Below are positions 7,659 to 14,329 of a DNA stretch of 18,165 bases, piece by piece. The translations under genes were made by a program, and so were the position numbers. Every line of letters starts with the position of its first letter. The stretch's first letter is position 1. The notes below the pieces were generated by a model. That model saw nothing but the letters and a program-made list of their open reading frames with translations, was not told where the DNA came from and searched no databases. Where the stretch lies: positions 1-18,165 of the forward strand of contig CALESG010000149.1 in NCBI GenBank assembly GCA_937907215.1. The letters run 5' to 3'. The stretch is from an uncultured Ruminococcus sp. GTDB taxonomy: Bacteria; Bacillota; Clostridia; Oscillospirales; Ruminococcaceae.

Positions 7659-7739
7659 ATCGTTATTGTTGAACGTATTGTATACAAGCAACAAGTTAGA
7701 TATTGCAATGATAAATTGAAAGAAATCGTTCCAATTCAT
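7647..7739 (-). CDS. Candidate type I toxin: 30-residue hydrophobic peptide
   Basis: The peptide starts MNWNDFF, has an uninterrupted hydrophobic helix at residues 6-20 (FFQFIIAISNLLLVY) and ends in a polar, basic tail (NNNDKKN). That is the size and layout of membrane-acting type I toxins such as Fst. I do not recognise the sequence as a known family. The ATG at 7739 is preceded at 9 bases by AAGGGAGTGA, a good ribosome site. A near-consensus promoter on the same strand lies upstream (7888-7860), leaving a leader of about 114 nt, long for such a short gene and typical of translation-regulated toxin mRNAs. In the leader, CGCTCCC-AGAA-GGGAGTG forms a 7-bp tetraloop hairpin that hides the ribosome site. 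The stop codon lies in the shared terminator hairpin. Alternative: chance ORF inside one large structured RNA. Confidence 0.6.
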   Translation of the reverse strand: MNWNDFFQFIIAISNLLLVYNTFNNNDKKN

Positions 7740-7859
7740 TTTGCATCACTCCCTTCTGGGAGCGTGGATTGACCGCCAATCCGAAGCCAATAGGAAGTAG
7801 CTTCAATAGACTTGCCAAAGGATGGCAAGCCTACCGCTAATGGTATGCTCTTAAATGAC

Positions 7860-7888
7860 ATTATATCATGAATTTCGGCAAAAGTCAA
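7860..7888 (-). promoter_or_regulatory. Promoter of the candidate toxin mRNA
   Basis: On the minus strand TTGACT (7888-7883) and TATAAT (7865-7860) are 17 bases apart. Transcription would start near 7853 with UUAAGAGCAUACC. It points into the gap between holin and endolysin, where only the 30-residue peptide gene lies on this strand. Confidence 0.82.
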
Positions 7889-7897
7889 ATAAATTTT

Positions 7898-7929
7898 AAG
7901 CGTCTTCGTATAAATGAGGACGCTTTTTT
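7898..7929 (+). terminator. Intrinsic terminator just before the endolysin gene
   Basis: AAGCGTCTTC (7898-7907) pairs with GAGGACGCTT (7916-7925), 10 bp with one G·U, loop of 8, followed by TTTTTT. It ends only 22 bases before the amidase start, so upstream transcripts would be stopped or attenuated before the endolysin. Confidence 0.8.
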
Positions 7930-7951
7930 ATTATGAAAGGAATGGTATAAT

Positions 7952-8740
7952 ATGAAAATAATACAAGACTTCGCAACAACATCTGCCTGCTATCGTGCAG
8001 GAAGAACTATCACAGTTAAAGGCTTAATGCTTCACAGTGTTGGTGTAAATCAACCTGACCCAAAGGTGTTTTCAAGAATTTGGAAAACATCTGATGATGT
8101 ATGTTGTCATGGTGTTTTAGGTGCAGATGGAACAGTAATTCAAACTCTGCCTTGGAACAGACGTGGCTGGCACTGCGGCGGCAGCGGAAACAGCACTCAT
8201 ATTGGCGTTGAGATGACTGAACCCTCTACAATACGCTATACAGGCGGTGCAAATTTTGTAGACAATAACCCTGCTGCTACCAAAAAGTTTGTACTTGGAA
8301 CGTATAAGACAGCTGTAGAGTTGTTTGCATATCTTTGCAAAACGTATGGATTGAATCCATTAGGCGATGGTGTTATAGTAAGCCATAATGAAGGATATAA
8401 GCGTGGTATTGCATCTGGTCATGCTGATGTAGAGCATATCTGGAATAAGTATGGACTTACTATGAATCAGTTCAGAAAAGATGTTAAATCTGCTATGAGT
8501 AGTTCTGGTTCAGATGATAATGATAATAATTCTAATGATAACAAAAGTCCAGATACACCATATATTGTAAGAGTATCTATTGATGATTTGAACATTCGCA
8601 CAGGTCCTGGTACAGAATATCCTACAACAGGCAGTTACACCGGTAAAGGTGCGTTCACTATAGTAGAAACAAATGGAAATTGGGGCAAACTTAAGTCCGG
8701 TGCAGGTTGGATTTATTTGGGATATGCAGAAAGAGTTTAA
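7952..8740 (+). CDS. Phage endolysin: N-acetylmuramoyl-L-alanine amidase with SH3 domain
   Basis: A 262-residue endolysin that would cut the bond between N-acetylmuramic acid and L-alanine in peptidoglycan. Residues about 1-170 form an Amidase_2/PGRP domain: a zinc-site histidine at H28 (GLMLHSVG), the conserved HCGGSGNSTHIGVEM block, and the SHNEGYKRGIASGHADVEH segment with H145 and H157. A Ser/Asp/Asn linker (about 182-203) leads to a C-terminal bacterial SH3 domain (about 205-262, LNIRTGPGTEYPTTGSY, ending GWIYLGYAERV) that probably binds the wall. There is no signal peptide, so export needs the holin. The start has GAAAGGA 11 bases upstream. It is cut off from the holin by the convergent RNA module and a terminator, so how it is transcribed is unclear. 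Confidence 0.93.
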   Translation: MKIIQDFATTSACYRAGRTITVKGLMLHSVGVNQPDPKVFSRIWKTSDDVCCHGVLGADGTVIQTLPWNRRGWHCGGSGNSTHIGVEMTEPSTIRYTGGANFVDNNPAATKKFVLGTYKTAVELFAYLCKTYGLNPLGDGVIVSHNEGYKRGIASGHADVEHIWNKYGLTMNQFRKDVKSAMSSSGSDDNDNNSNDNKSPDTPYIVRVSIDDLNIRTGPGTEYPTTGSYTGKGAFTIVETNGNWGKLKSGAGWIYLGYAERV

Positions 8741-8770
8741 ATAAAAGTAGATAAATATAATTTATAAAAT

Positions 8771-8812
8771 AATAACCGCTTAACCTTTGATGTTGAGCGG
8801 TTATTTCTTTTT
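8771..8812 (+). terminator. Intrinsic terminator after the endolysin
   Basis: AATAACCGCTTAAC (8771-8784) pairs with GTTGAGCGGTTATT (8792-8805) over 14 bp with one G·U, around a 7-base loop, followed by a T-rich run. Confidence 0.9.
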
Positions 8813-8815
8813 GCA

Positions 8816-8855
8816 ATAAAAATGGAGGAACTTATAAGATGTTCCTCCTAATTTT
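8816..8855 (-). terminator. Terminator of the DEAD-box helicase gene (bidirectional)
   Basis: GGAGGAAC (8824-8831) pairs with GTTCCTCC (8841-8848). On the minus strand it is followed by ATTTTTATT, and on the plus strand by TAATTTTTTT, so it can act on both sides of the convergent gene junction. Confidence 0.8.
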
Positions 8856-8861
8856 TTTATA

Positions 8862-10610
8862 TTAACCTTTTCTTTTCTTTCTGTTGAAATCACCATTGAA
8901 ATGATTTTTTTCGTGTGTTCTTCCACTATGCGATTTAAATCCATTGCCACGATCTTTATAATTTCTGCGATCATTTCTGTTTCTGCCGGATGAAGAACGG
9001 TCTGATTTTCTGTCACGTTCTTCATGTATCTTAACAGATACTTTGTAACCGTTTATTTTTTCATTTTGCATTGCGTCAAGAATGAAGTCAGATTCTTCTT
9101 GCGGAACTTCTACAGTTGTATATTTATCGTAAATATCTATTTTGCCAAATTCTTTGCCGGAAAGTCCTGTTGCATCCACTAACGCACCAAGAATAAAGTT
9201 AGGTGCGATACGCTCTTTTCTTCCTATGTTTATATGAACACGTATTGTATTGCGAGTTTCCTTTTGTCTTCCATTTTTTCTTGTTATAGGACGTGGAACA
9301 TCGAACAGGGGGAGTGTTTTCATTGTATCTTTAACTTGCTTATTAAGTATTGCACCAAGCAGCTCTTCAGCAGAAACACCTGTAGCTACAAGACTTTCAG
9401 CAAGTGATTTTGCTTCTTTTGATATATCGTCATTACAGCTTTTAAGAATACCGTCTTTGATATTTTCAATTGCGTTTTCCTTTATTACGCTTGCTGTTGG
9501 AACAGCAGCTTCTGTGATTTCAGCCTTTGTATATCTGGCAATATCACGTAATTCAAGTTCTTGTCTTCTGCCACTTACAATACTGTAAGCAGTGCCGCCT
9601 TTTCCGGCACGACCGGTACGGCCTATGCGGTGAATGTAGTATTCATGGTCTTGAGGAAGATCGTAGTTGAATACCATGTCGATTCCTTTTACATCTATTC
9701 CACGTGCAGCAACATCAGTTGCAATAAGAATAGTACTTTTGCCGCTTTTTACGCTGTTCATAACTTGTGTGCGCTGTGACTGCTTCATATCACCATGCAG
9801 ACCTATAGCAGGGAATCCACGGTTTATAAGTTCTTCTGTAAGTTCATCAACCATTTTTTTTGTATTACAGAAAATCATTGTAGATTGTGGCTTTTTATCT
9901 GTAAGCAGCAAATGAAGTGCATCTGTTTTTCTTCCCATAGGGACTGATACATAAAACTGTTCTATGGAATCAACTGTTTTAGCTGCACTTTCTATTTTTA
10001 TCATAACAGGATTTTTCTGATATTGTTTTGTTATCTGCAAAATTGCAGGCGGCATTGTAGCAGAGAAAAGAACTGTCTGTCTTTCCTCCGGAGTTTCAGA
10101 CAAAACAGATTCTATATCTTCACGAAATCCCATGTTAAGCATTTCATCAGCTTCATCAAGTACGATTGTGCTTAAATTTCTAAGTTTTAGTGTACGTCTA
10201 CGCAGATGGTCAAGCACTCTTCCGGGTGTACCTATAACAATATTGGCACCGTTTTTTAGAGCATATATCTGCCTTTCCATGCTTGCACCGCCATATACGG
10301 CAACTGGCTTTACACATTTTTTAAACTTTGAGAATTTGCTTATTTCCTCACAAGCCTGCATAGCCAGTTCTCTTGTAGGGCAAAGAATCAAAGCGTTTAC
10401 ATATTTACGTGATTCTTCTGTTATTTTTTCTATAATAGGCAGGCTGAATGCGGCTGTTTTTCCTGTGCCGGTATTAGACTTGCCTATAACGTCTTGTCCT
10501 TCAAGCAGAGGAGGAATGGCTTTTTGCTGAATTTCCGTCATTTCGGAAAATCCCATTCTCTCTATAGCTTCTAAAAGCTCTGAGGACAGACCTATTTCAT
10601 TAAACTGCAT
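8862..10610 (-). CDS. DEAD-box ATP-dependent RNA helicase (DeaD/CshA type)
   Basis: ATP-driven RNA unwinding enzyme for ribosome assembly and mRNA turnover. From the N-terminus: Q motif (TEIQQKAIP), motif I SNTGTGKT (45-52; many relatives have AQTGTGKT), PTRELA, TPGR, DEAD (VLDEADEML), SAT (LFSATMPP), then the second RecA domain with IATDVAARGIDV and HRIGRTGRAG. At about 460-535 there is a DbpA-like RNA-binding domain, and the last 50 residues form an Arg/Lys/Asn-rich tail (GRNRNDRRNYKDRG) that would contact RNA. The ATG at 10610 is chosen because AAAGGA lies 6 bases upstream; an ATG at 10625 in frame would place that site inside the gene. The gene is monocistronic, between a yebC terminator and its own. 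The tail and DbpA domain suggest DeaD or CshA rather than a minimal helicase. Confidence 0.93.
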   Translation of the reverse strand: MQFNEIGLSSELLEAIERMGFSEMTEIQQKAIPPLLEGQDVIGKSNTGTGKTAAFSLPIIEKITEESRKYVNALILCPTRELAMQACEEISKFSKFKKCVKPVAVYGGASMERQIYALKNGANIVIGTPGRVLDHLRRRTLKLRNLSTIVLDEADEMLNMGFREDIESVLSETPEERQTVLFSATMPPAILQITKQYQKNPVMIKIESAAKTVDSIEQFYVSVPMGRKTDALHLLLTDKKPQSTMIFCNTKKMVDELTEELINRGFPAIGLHGDMKQSQRTQVMNSVKSGKSTILIATDVAARGIDVKGIDMVFNYDLPQDHEYYIHRIGRTGRAGKGGTAYSIVSGRRQELELRDIARYTKAEITEAAVPTASVIKENAIENIKDGILKSCNDDISKEAKSLAESLVATGVSAEELLGAILNKQVKDTMKTLPLFDVPRPITRKNGRQKETRNTIRVHINIGRKERIAPNFILGALVDATGLSGKEFGKIDIYDKYTTVEVPQEESDFILDAMQNEKINGYKVSVKIHEERDRKSDRSSSGRNRNDRRNYKDRGNGFKSHSGRTHEKNHFNGDFNRKKRKG

Positions 10611-10664
10611 TTTAATTCCTTTCATGTGCTTTTCTTATTGTTTTTTATTGAAATTACTTTTATT

Positions 10665-10699
10665 GAAAAGGAGCTGTTGCAGAAAAATTGCAGCAGCTC
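10665..10699 (-). terminator. Terminator of the obg–yebC transcript
   Basis: On the minus strand GAGCTGCTGC (10699-10690) pairs with GCAACAGCTC (10680-10671) with one mismatch, followed by CCTTTTC. It closes the ribosomal operon ahead of the helicase gene. Confidence 0.65.
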
Positions 10700-10705
10700 A
10701 CATTA

Positions 10706-10817
10706 AGAAACTGTATTCATAGTATAATTCGCATATATTTTTGGCAAATTTTGCATATGCCTGCGTTGAAAATTTATGCTCAAAAATCAACACATTTTCC
10801 CTATGAATACAGGTTCT
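10706..10817. repeat. MITE-like element with 17-bp terminal inverted repeats
   Basis: AGAAACTGTATTCATAG (10706-10722) and CTATGAATACAGGTTCT (10801-10817) are reverse complements but for one base. The 78-base interior can form two smaller hairpins (GCATAT…ATATGC and GTTGA…TCAAC), giving a cloverleaf-like fold. It carries no ORF and lies in the 3' untranslated region of yebC. It looks like a miniature inverted-repeat element or a folded 3' UTR; target-site duplication is not clear. Confidence 0.6.
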
Positions 10818-10827
10818 AAAATCAAGA

Positions 10828-11562
10828 TTATTCTTCCTCCGGAATATTCCAGTTGTGGTAAACATTCTGAACATCGTCATTGTCTTCAAGATGTTCAAGC
10901 AGCAGATTCATCTTTTTTATCTGTTCTTCATCTGTAAGAGTTGTATATGTGGCAGGAATCATATCAGTTTCTGCAGAAATTATATTATAACCTTTTTGTG
11001 TAAGTCCGTCACGAAGTCCGGAAAGTGCTGATGGAGCACATACAACTTCGATAACATCATCTTCAACGGATAGATCGTCAGCTTCAAATTCAAAGCAGTC
11101 TTCCATTACAACATCTTCATCAAGACCCGTATTTTCAATTATGACGATTCCTTTTTCCGTAAACATAAAAGATACGCAGCCTGATGTACCAAGGTTTCCG
11201 CCAAATTTATCAAAATAATGACGTACATCAGCAGCAGTACGATTTTTATTATCTGTAAGACAGTCTACAATAACAGCTACTCCGCCTGGACCGTATCCTT
11301 CATAAACGTTGTTTTCATAATTGTTTTTGTCGCCGTCACCGGCAGCTTTTTTAATGACACGTTCAATGTTATCATTAGGCACATTGTTTTGTTTAGCCTT
11401 TGCAATAAGGTCACGCAGTTTAGAATTGCTTGTCGGGTCAGGACCGCTTTCCTTTACGCAGACAGTGATCTCTCTTCCGATTTTTGTAAATATCTTAGCT
11501 TTTACAGCATCAGTAGCTTCTTTTCGTCTTTTTATATTATTCCATTTTGAATGTCCAGACAT
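10828..11562 (-). CDS. yebC: YebC/TACO1 family protein
   Basis: A 244-residue protein of the YebC/TACO1 family. Members act as transcriptional regulators or, for the TACO1-like branch, as translation factors that relieve stalling at proline-rich stretches. The N-terminal signature MSGHSKWNNIKRRKEATDAVKAKIFTKIGREI is diagnostic, followed by YEGYGPGGVAVIVDCLTDN and a C-terminal domain ending in EHLEDNDDVQNVYHNW. Length is normal. The ATG is preceded by AAGGAG located at the end of mrnC; only three bases separate the two genes, so they are translationally linked. This is the last gene of the operon from rplU. Confidence 0.95.
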   Translation of the reverse strand: MSGHSKWNNIKRRKEATDAVKAKIFTKIGREITVCVKESGPDPTSNSKLRDLIAKAKQNNVPNDNIERVIKKAAGDGDKNNYENNVYEGYGPGGVAVIVDCLTDNKNRTAADVRHYFDKFGGNLGTSGCVSFMFTEKGIVIIENTGLDEDVVMEDCFEFEADDLSVEDDVIEVVCAPSALSGLRDGLTQKGYNIISAETDMIPATYTTLTDEEQIKKMNLLLEHLEDNDDVQNVYHNWNIPEEE

Positions 11563-11565
11563 TTG

Positions 11566-11982
11566 TCAACACTCCTTACTTAATAATTTTTCATCTGCTT
11601 GAACTATAATATCAAACAGAGTTTGCAACCGCTGTTTTTCACCTATCAGATGAAGGTACCCAAACAGTGATTCAAAGCCGGTTGCTTTATGATAATCCGC
11701 AGCATTTCCATTTTTGGGAACGGAATTGCCTGTAGCATTTCGGCCTCTTTTATAAATAGTAACCTCTTCTTCAGTAAGCTCTGGCATAATTAGGTCTATA
11801 GCTGCTGCCTGATAAGCTGCACATACACGTTTTATTTTAAGTGAATGAAGCTTTGAGGCTGGCATATTAGCACTCAACAGCACATGCTCACGAACCATTA
11901 TTTCATAAACACTGTCACCAAGAAATGCAAGAGCAAGCGGACTGTATTGCTTTGCATCTATAATTGAGAGCGGCTTATCCAT
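11566..11982 (-). CDS. mrnC: Mini-ribonuclease III
   Basis: A 138-residue RNase III catalytic domain without a double-stranded-RNA-binding domain, the hallmark of Mini-III. In Bacillus subtilis this enzyme matures 23S rRNA ends. The signature LALAFLGDSVYE (residues 16-27) includes the catalytic D23 and E27, and YKRGRNATGNSVPKN and DYHKATGFESLFGYLHL match family blocks. It lies 32 bases after obg and 3 bases before yebC on the same strand, so it is part of the ribosome-assembly operon. Start at ATG 11982, with GAAAGGACAAT upstream. Confidence 0.93.
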   Translation of the reverse strand: MDKPLSIIDAKQYSPLALAFLGDSVYEIMVREHVLLSANMPASKLHSLKIKRVCAAYQAAAIDLIMPELTEEEVTIYKRGRNATGNSVPKNGNAADYHKATGFESLFGYLHLIGEKQRLQTLFDIIVQADEKLLSKEC

Positions 11983-12014
11983 ATGCGAAATTGTCCTTTC
12001 TCTTATTATGATAC

Positions 12015-13286
12015 TTATGATACAAAATCAAATTCAAAACCGAGAATATTAACAGTAGCACCTTCTTCAATTCCCATATTTTCCAGTGCATCTATAATAC
12101 CGCTGCTTCTTAAAACTCTTTGGAAATATTGGAGAGAAGAGTAGTCGTCCATATTGACGGTGCGCATTATAGGTTCAAGCCACTTTGCGTCTACATAATA
12201 AATGCCGTCTTCCACTTCAATTTCAAATTTGCCGTAAGTGTCAGCAACAAGCTCTTCTTCAGTGATAGGCTCAGGTTCATACTGTAAAATAGGTGGAAGT
12301 TCAGCGAGCAGATTTCCGGCTGCATGGACAAGTTCTGAAGTTCCTTGTGTTGTGGCAGCAGATATTTCATAAAATGGAAGACCCTTTTCTTTGATATATT
12401 GACGGAATCTTTCAATTTGTTCAGGATCTGCCATATCACATTTATTAGCAGCCACGATTTGTGGACGCTCTGCAAGTTCTTCACTGAAATTCATAAGTTC
12501 ATTTTGGATCTTCTCATAATCCTCTATGGCATCACGTCCTTCAATTCCAGATACATCTACTACATGAATGATCAGGCGGCAGCGTTCAACGTGACGCAGG
12601 AACTCATGTCCCAGACCAATTCCTTCACTCGCACCTTCAATAAGTCCCGGAATATCTGCCATTACAAATGATTTTTCTTCACCAAGACTAACAACACCCA
12701 ATACAGGTGTAAGAGTTGTAAAGTGATAGTTAGCAATTTTTGGTTTAGCTGCACTTACAACAGAAATAAGAGTTGATTTTCCTACATTCGGGTAACCTAC
12801 AAGTCCAACGTCCGCAAGAAGTTTAAGCTCCAAAGTTACTTCAAATTCTTCTCCGGGAAATCCGGGCTTTGCAAAACGTGGGATTTGTCTTGTAGAGGAT
12901 GCAAAATGAATATTTCCTTTGCCACCTCTGCCGCCTTTGGCAAGAATCTGTGGTTCATCTGTTGAAAGGTCTGCCATAATTCTGCCTGTTACAGCATTTT
13001 TTATAACAGTACCTCGTGGAACTTTTATTATAAGATCCGATGCACTTTTTCCGGTGCAGTTTTTAGCACCACCGGGTTCGCCATTTTTTGCTACATATTT
13101 TCTTTTATATCTAAAGTCGATAAGAGTAGAGAAATTATCATCTACCTGAAATACAATATCTCCGCCCTTTCCGCCATCGCCGCCATCAGGACCGCCTGCT
13201 GCAACATATTTTTCACGGTGAAATGATACAGCTCCATCACCGCCGTTTCCTGCTTTGATTTTAATTTTTGCCTTATCTACAAACAT
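12015..13286 (-). CDS. obg: GTPase Obg, ribosome assembly
   Basis: A 423-residue Obg/CgtA GTPase for late 50S subunit maturation. Three domains are visible: the glycine-rich Obg fold (about 1-158, with AGGPDGGDGGKGGD), the G domain with G1 GYPNVGKST (about 164-172), G3 DIPGLIEGASEGIGLG and G4 NKCD, and the C-terminal OCT domain (about 340-423, ending LGFEFDFVS). All nucleotide-binding motifs are intact. The start has GAGAGG about 8 bases upstream. It follows rpmA by 117 bases containing a weak hairpin, and precedes mrnC. The order rplU–prp–rpmA–obg is well conserved in Firmicutes. Confidence 0.97.
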   Translation of the reverse strand: MFVDKAKIKIKAGNGGDGAVSFHREKYVAAGGPDGGDGGKGGDIVFQVDDNFSTLIDFRYKRKYVAKNGEPGGAKNCTGKSASDLIIKVPRGTVIKNAVTGRIMADLSTDEPQILAKGGRGGKGNIHFASSTRQIPRFAKPGFPGEEFEVTLELKLLADVGLVGYPNVGKSTLISVVSAAKPKIANYHFTTLTPVLGVVSLGEEKSFVMADIPGLIEGASEGIGLGHEFLRHVERCRLIIHVVDVSGIEGRDAIEDYEKIQNELMNFSEELAERPQIVAANKCDMADPEQIERFRQYIKEKGLPFYEISAATTQGTSELVHAAGNLLAELPPILQYEPEPITEEELVADTYGKFEIEVEDGIYYVDAKWLEPIMRTVNMDDYSSLQYFQRVLRSSGIIDALENMGIEEGATVNILGFEFDFVS

Positions 13287-13352
13287 TAAATATACCTCTC
13301 AAATAATACTTTGCTATGCGTATATATGCGTATAAAGGTATTAGCTACAAGA

Positions 13353-13379
13353 AAATCCCGAAGCAACTGCTCGGGATTT
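13353..13379 (-). terminator. Weak terminator or attenuator between rpmA and obg
   Basis: AAATCCCGA (13379-13371 on the minus strand) pairs with TCGGGATTT (13361-13353), 9 bp around a 9-base loop, followed by TTCTTG. The short T-run suggests partial termination, which would lower obg expression relative to the ribosomal proteins. Confidence 0.55.
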
Positions 13380-13403
13380 CCGTAAGATTCATTGGAATCG
13401 CAA

Positions 13404-13685
13404 TTATTCAGCAGCGTATACGCTAACCTTCTTGCGGTCACGGCCCAGACGCTCGAACTTAACTGTACCGTCAACTGTAGCGAACAGAGTATCATCAGAA
13501 CCGATACCTACACCGTTACCTGGATGAATGTGTGTACCTCTCTGGCGAACAAGAATGTTGCCTGCCTTTACAAACTGTCCGTCAGCTCTCTTGACACCCA
13601 GTCTTTTAGACTCAGAATCACGGCCGTTCTTTGTAGAACCAGAACCCTTCTTATGAGCGAAGAACTGCATACTAATCTTCAGCAT
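13404..13685 (-). CDS. rpmA: 50S ribosomal protein L27, with Prp-cleaved N-terminal extension
   Basis: A 93-residue L27, which reaches towards the peptidyl-transferase centre. The N-terminus MLKISMQFFAHKKGSGSTKNGRDS shows the Firmicutes extension that ends in QFF before AHKKG. In Staphylococcus aureus this extension is removed by the protease Prp, whose gene is the immediate neighbour upstream. The rest (RLGVKRADGQFVKAGNILVRQRGT, GVGIGSDDTLFA) is typical. Codon use is that of a highly expressed gene. AGGTGTAATATATC precedes the ATG as ribosome site. Only 6 bases separate it from prp. Confidence 0.97.
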   Translation of the reverse strand: MLKISMQFFAHKKGSGSTKNGRDSESKRLGVKRADGQFVKAGNILVRQRGTHIHPGNGVGIGSDDTLFATVDGTVKFERLGRDRKKVSVYAAE

Positions 13686-13691
13686 GATATA

Positions 13692-14009
13692 TTACACCTC
13701 CGTGTTGTTTATTTTAATGAATTCAGGATAAACATCTTTTAGCAAATCAAAGTGAAGCTTTAAGCCCTCTAGAATTTTAACACCTTCCGGCGAAAGATCG
13801 CAGGGGAGTTTTATGGAAACAGAATTTTCACCAGCAATTACATTAGCATTTATGTGAAAGATTTCTGTAAGTGTATTTGCGGTAAGTTGCACAGCGGAAG
13901 AAACGCTTGCACAAACAATATCATTGCCGGAATCAGCGAAACCTGCATGTCCGGAAACTTTACAGCCGCAAAGCTTTTTTTTATGCCAAAAGAATTGTAT
14001 ACGGATCAT
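13692..14009 (-). CDS. prp: Ribosomal-processing cysteine protease Prp
   Basis: A 105-residue protein of the YsxB/Prp family that removes the N-terminal extension of L27. The conserved segment GHAGFADSGNDIVCASVSS holds the catalytic pair H21 and C33. It sits between rplU and rpmA, the standard place for this gene, and its ATG overlaps the rplU stop by one base (TAATG), showing translational coupling. The presence of both enzyme and the QFF cleavage site in L27 makes the role highly likely here. Confidence 0.93.
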   Translation of the reverse strand: MIRIQFFWHKKKLCGCKVSGHAGFADSGNDIVCASVSSAVQLTANTLTEIFHINANVIAGENSVSIKLPCDLSPEGVKILEGLKLHFDLLKDVYPEFIKINNTEV

Positions 14010-14329
14010 TATGCGTTAATAGCTTCGATCTGTACCTGAGTATATGGCTGTCTGTGACCCTGCTTTTTCTTCTCGCTCTTCTTTGGCTTGTAAGTCATAA
14101 CAGTGATCTTCTTAGCCTTACCGTTCTTAAGAACCTTTGCTGATACAGTTGCACCTGCTACGTAAGGAGTACCTACGGACAGACCTGCATCTGTGCTTAC
14201 TGCGACAACCTTGTCAAATGTTACTGTGCTGTCATCTTCTGCACCGAGCTTTTCGATGAAGAGAATATCGCCAGCCTTTACCTGATACTGCTTGCCGCCT
14301 GTTTCAATAACTGCGTACATTTTTGGCAC
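14009..14329 (-). CDS. rplU: 50S ribosomal protein L21
   Basis: A 106-residue L21, binding 23S rRNA. It starts MPKMYAVIETGGKQYQVKAGD and ends in the conserved YKPKKSEKKKQGHRQPYTQV block. Length is standard. AAAAGGCAGGTGCC lies just upstream as ribosome site. It is the first gene of the minus-strand operon rplU–prp–rpmA–obg–mrnC–yebC, driven by a perfect consensus promoter about 90 bases upstream with a structured leader. Confidence 0.97.
   Translation of the reverse strand: MPKMYAVIETGGKQYQVKAGDILFIEKLGAEDDSTVTFDKVVAVSTDAGLSVGTPYVAGATVSAKVLKNGKAKKITVMTYKPKKSEKKKQGHRQPYTQVQIEAINA

Larger units (their letters stand above)
7531..7888. repeat. Imperfect inverted repeat carrying two inward-facing promoters
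   Basis: The left end (7531-7591, plus strand) and right end (7888-7830, minus strand) share, in order, TTGAC, TTTT, GAAATTC, TATAAT, AGAGCATACC and GCGGT, with a few gaps. Each copy is a full promoter plus the first part of a transcript. A further inverted pair lies inside: GGCGGTC and GCTCCCA at 7585-7598 match GGCGGTC and GCTCCCA on the minus strand at 7777-7757. The simplest reading is that one RNA gene arose by inverted duplication of the other's promoter and leader. Confidence 0.75.

Noticed and set aside
7630..7774. Plus-strand GTG-started ORF of about 47 codons opposite the candidate toxin gene
   Set aside because: No ribosome site precedes the GTG, and the frame runs through the terminator hairpin and the antisense of the better-supported peptide gene.
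7567..7852. Whole holin–endolysin gap as one large known structured RNA (ROOL, GOLLD, OLE, tmRNA, RNase P, group I or II intron)
   Set aside because: The size is too small for ROOL, GOLLD or OLE, and I see none of the conserved motifs of tmRNA, RNase P or introns. A single 286-nt folded RNA remains possible and is noted under the small-RNA feature.
10698..10898. Minus-strand ORF of 66 codons overlapping the yebC end
   Set aside because: It reads through the MITE-like repeat and the end of yebC in another frame, without a ribosome site.
13315..13334. Tandem 10-base repeat TATGCGTATA in the obg leader
   Set aside because: Only two units of an AT-rich decamer; no link to a known regulator or structure.
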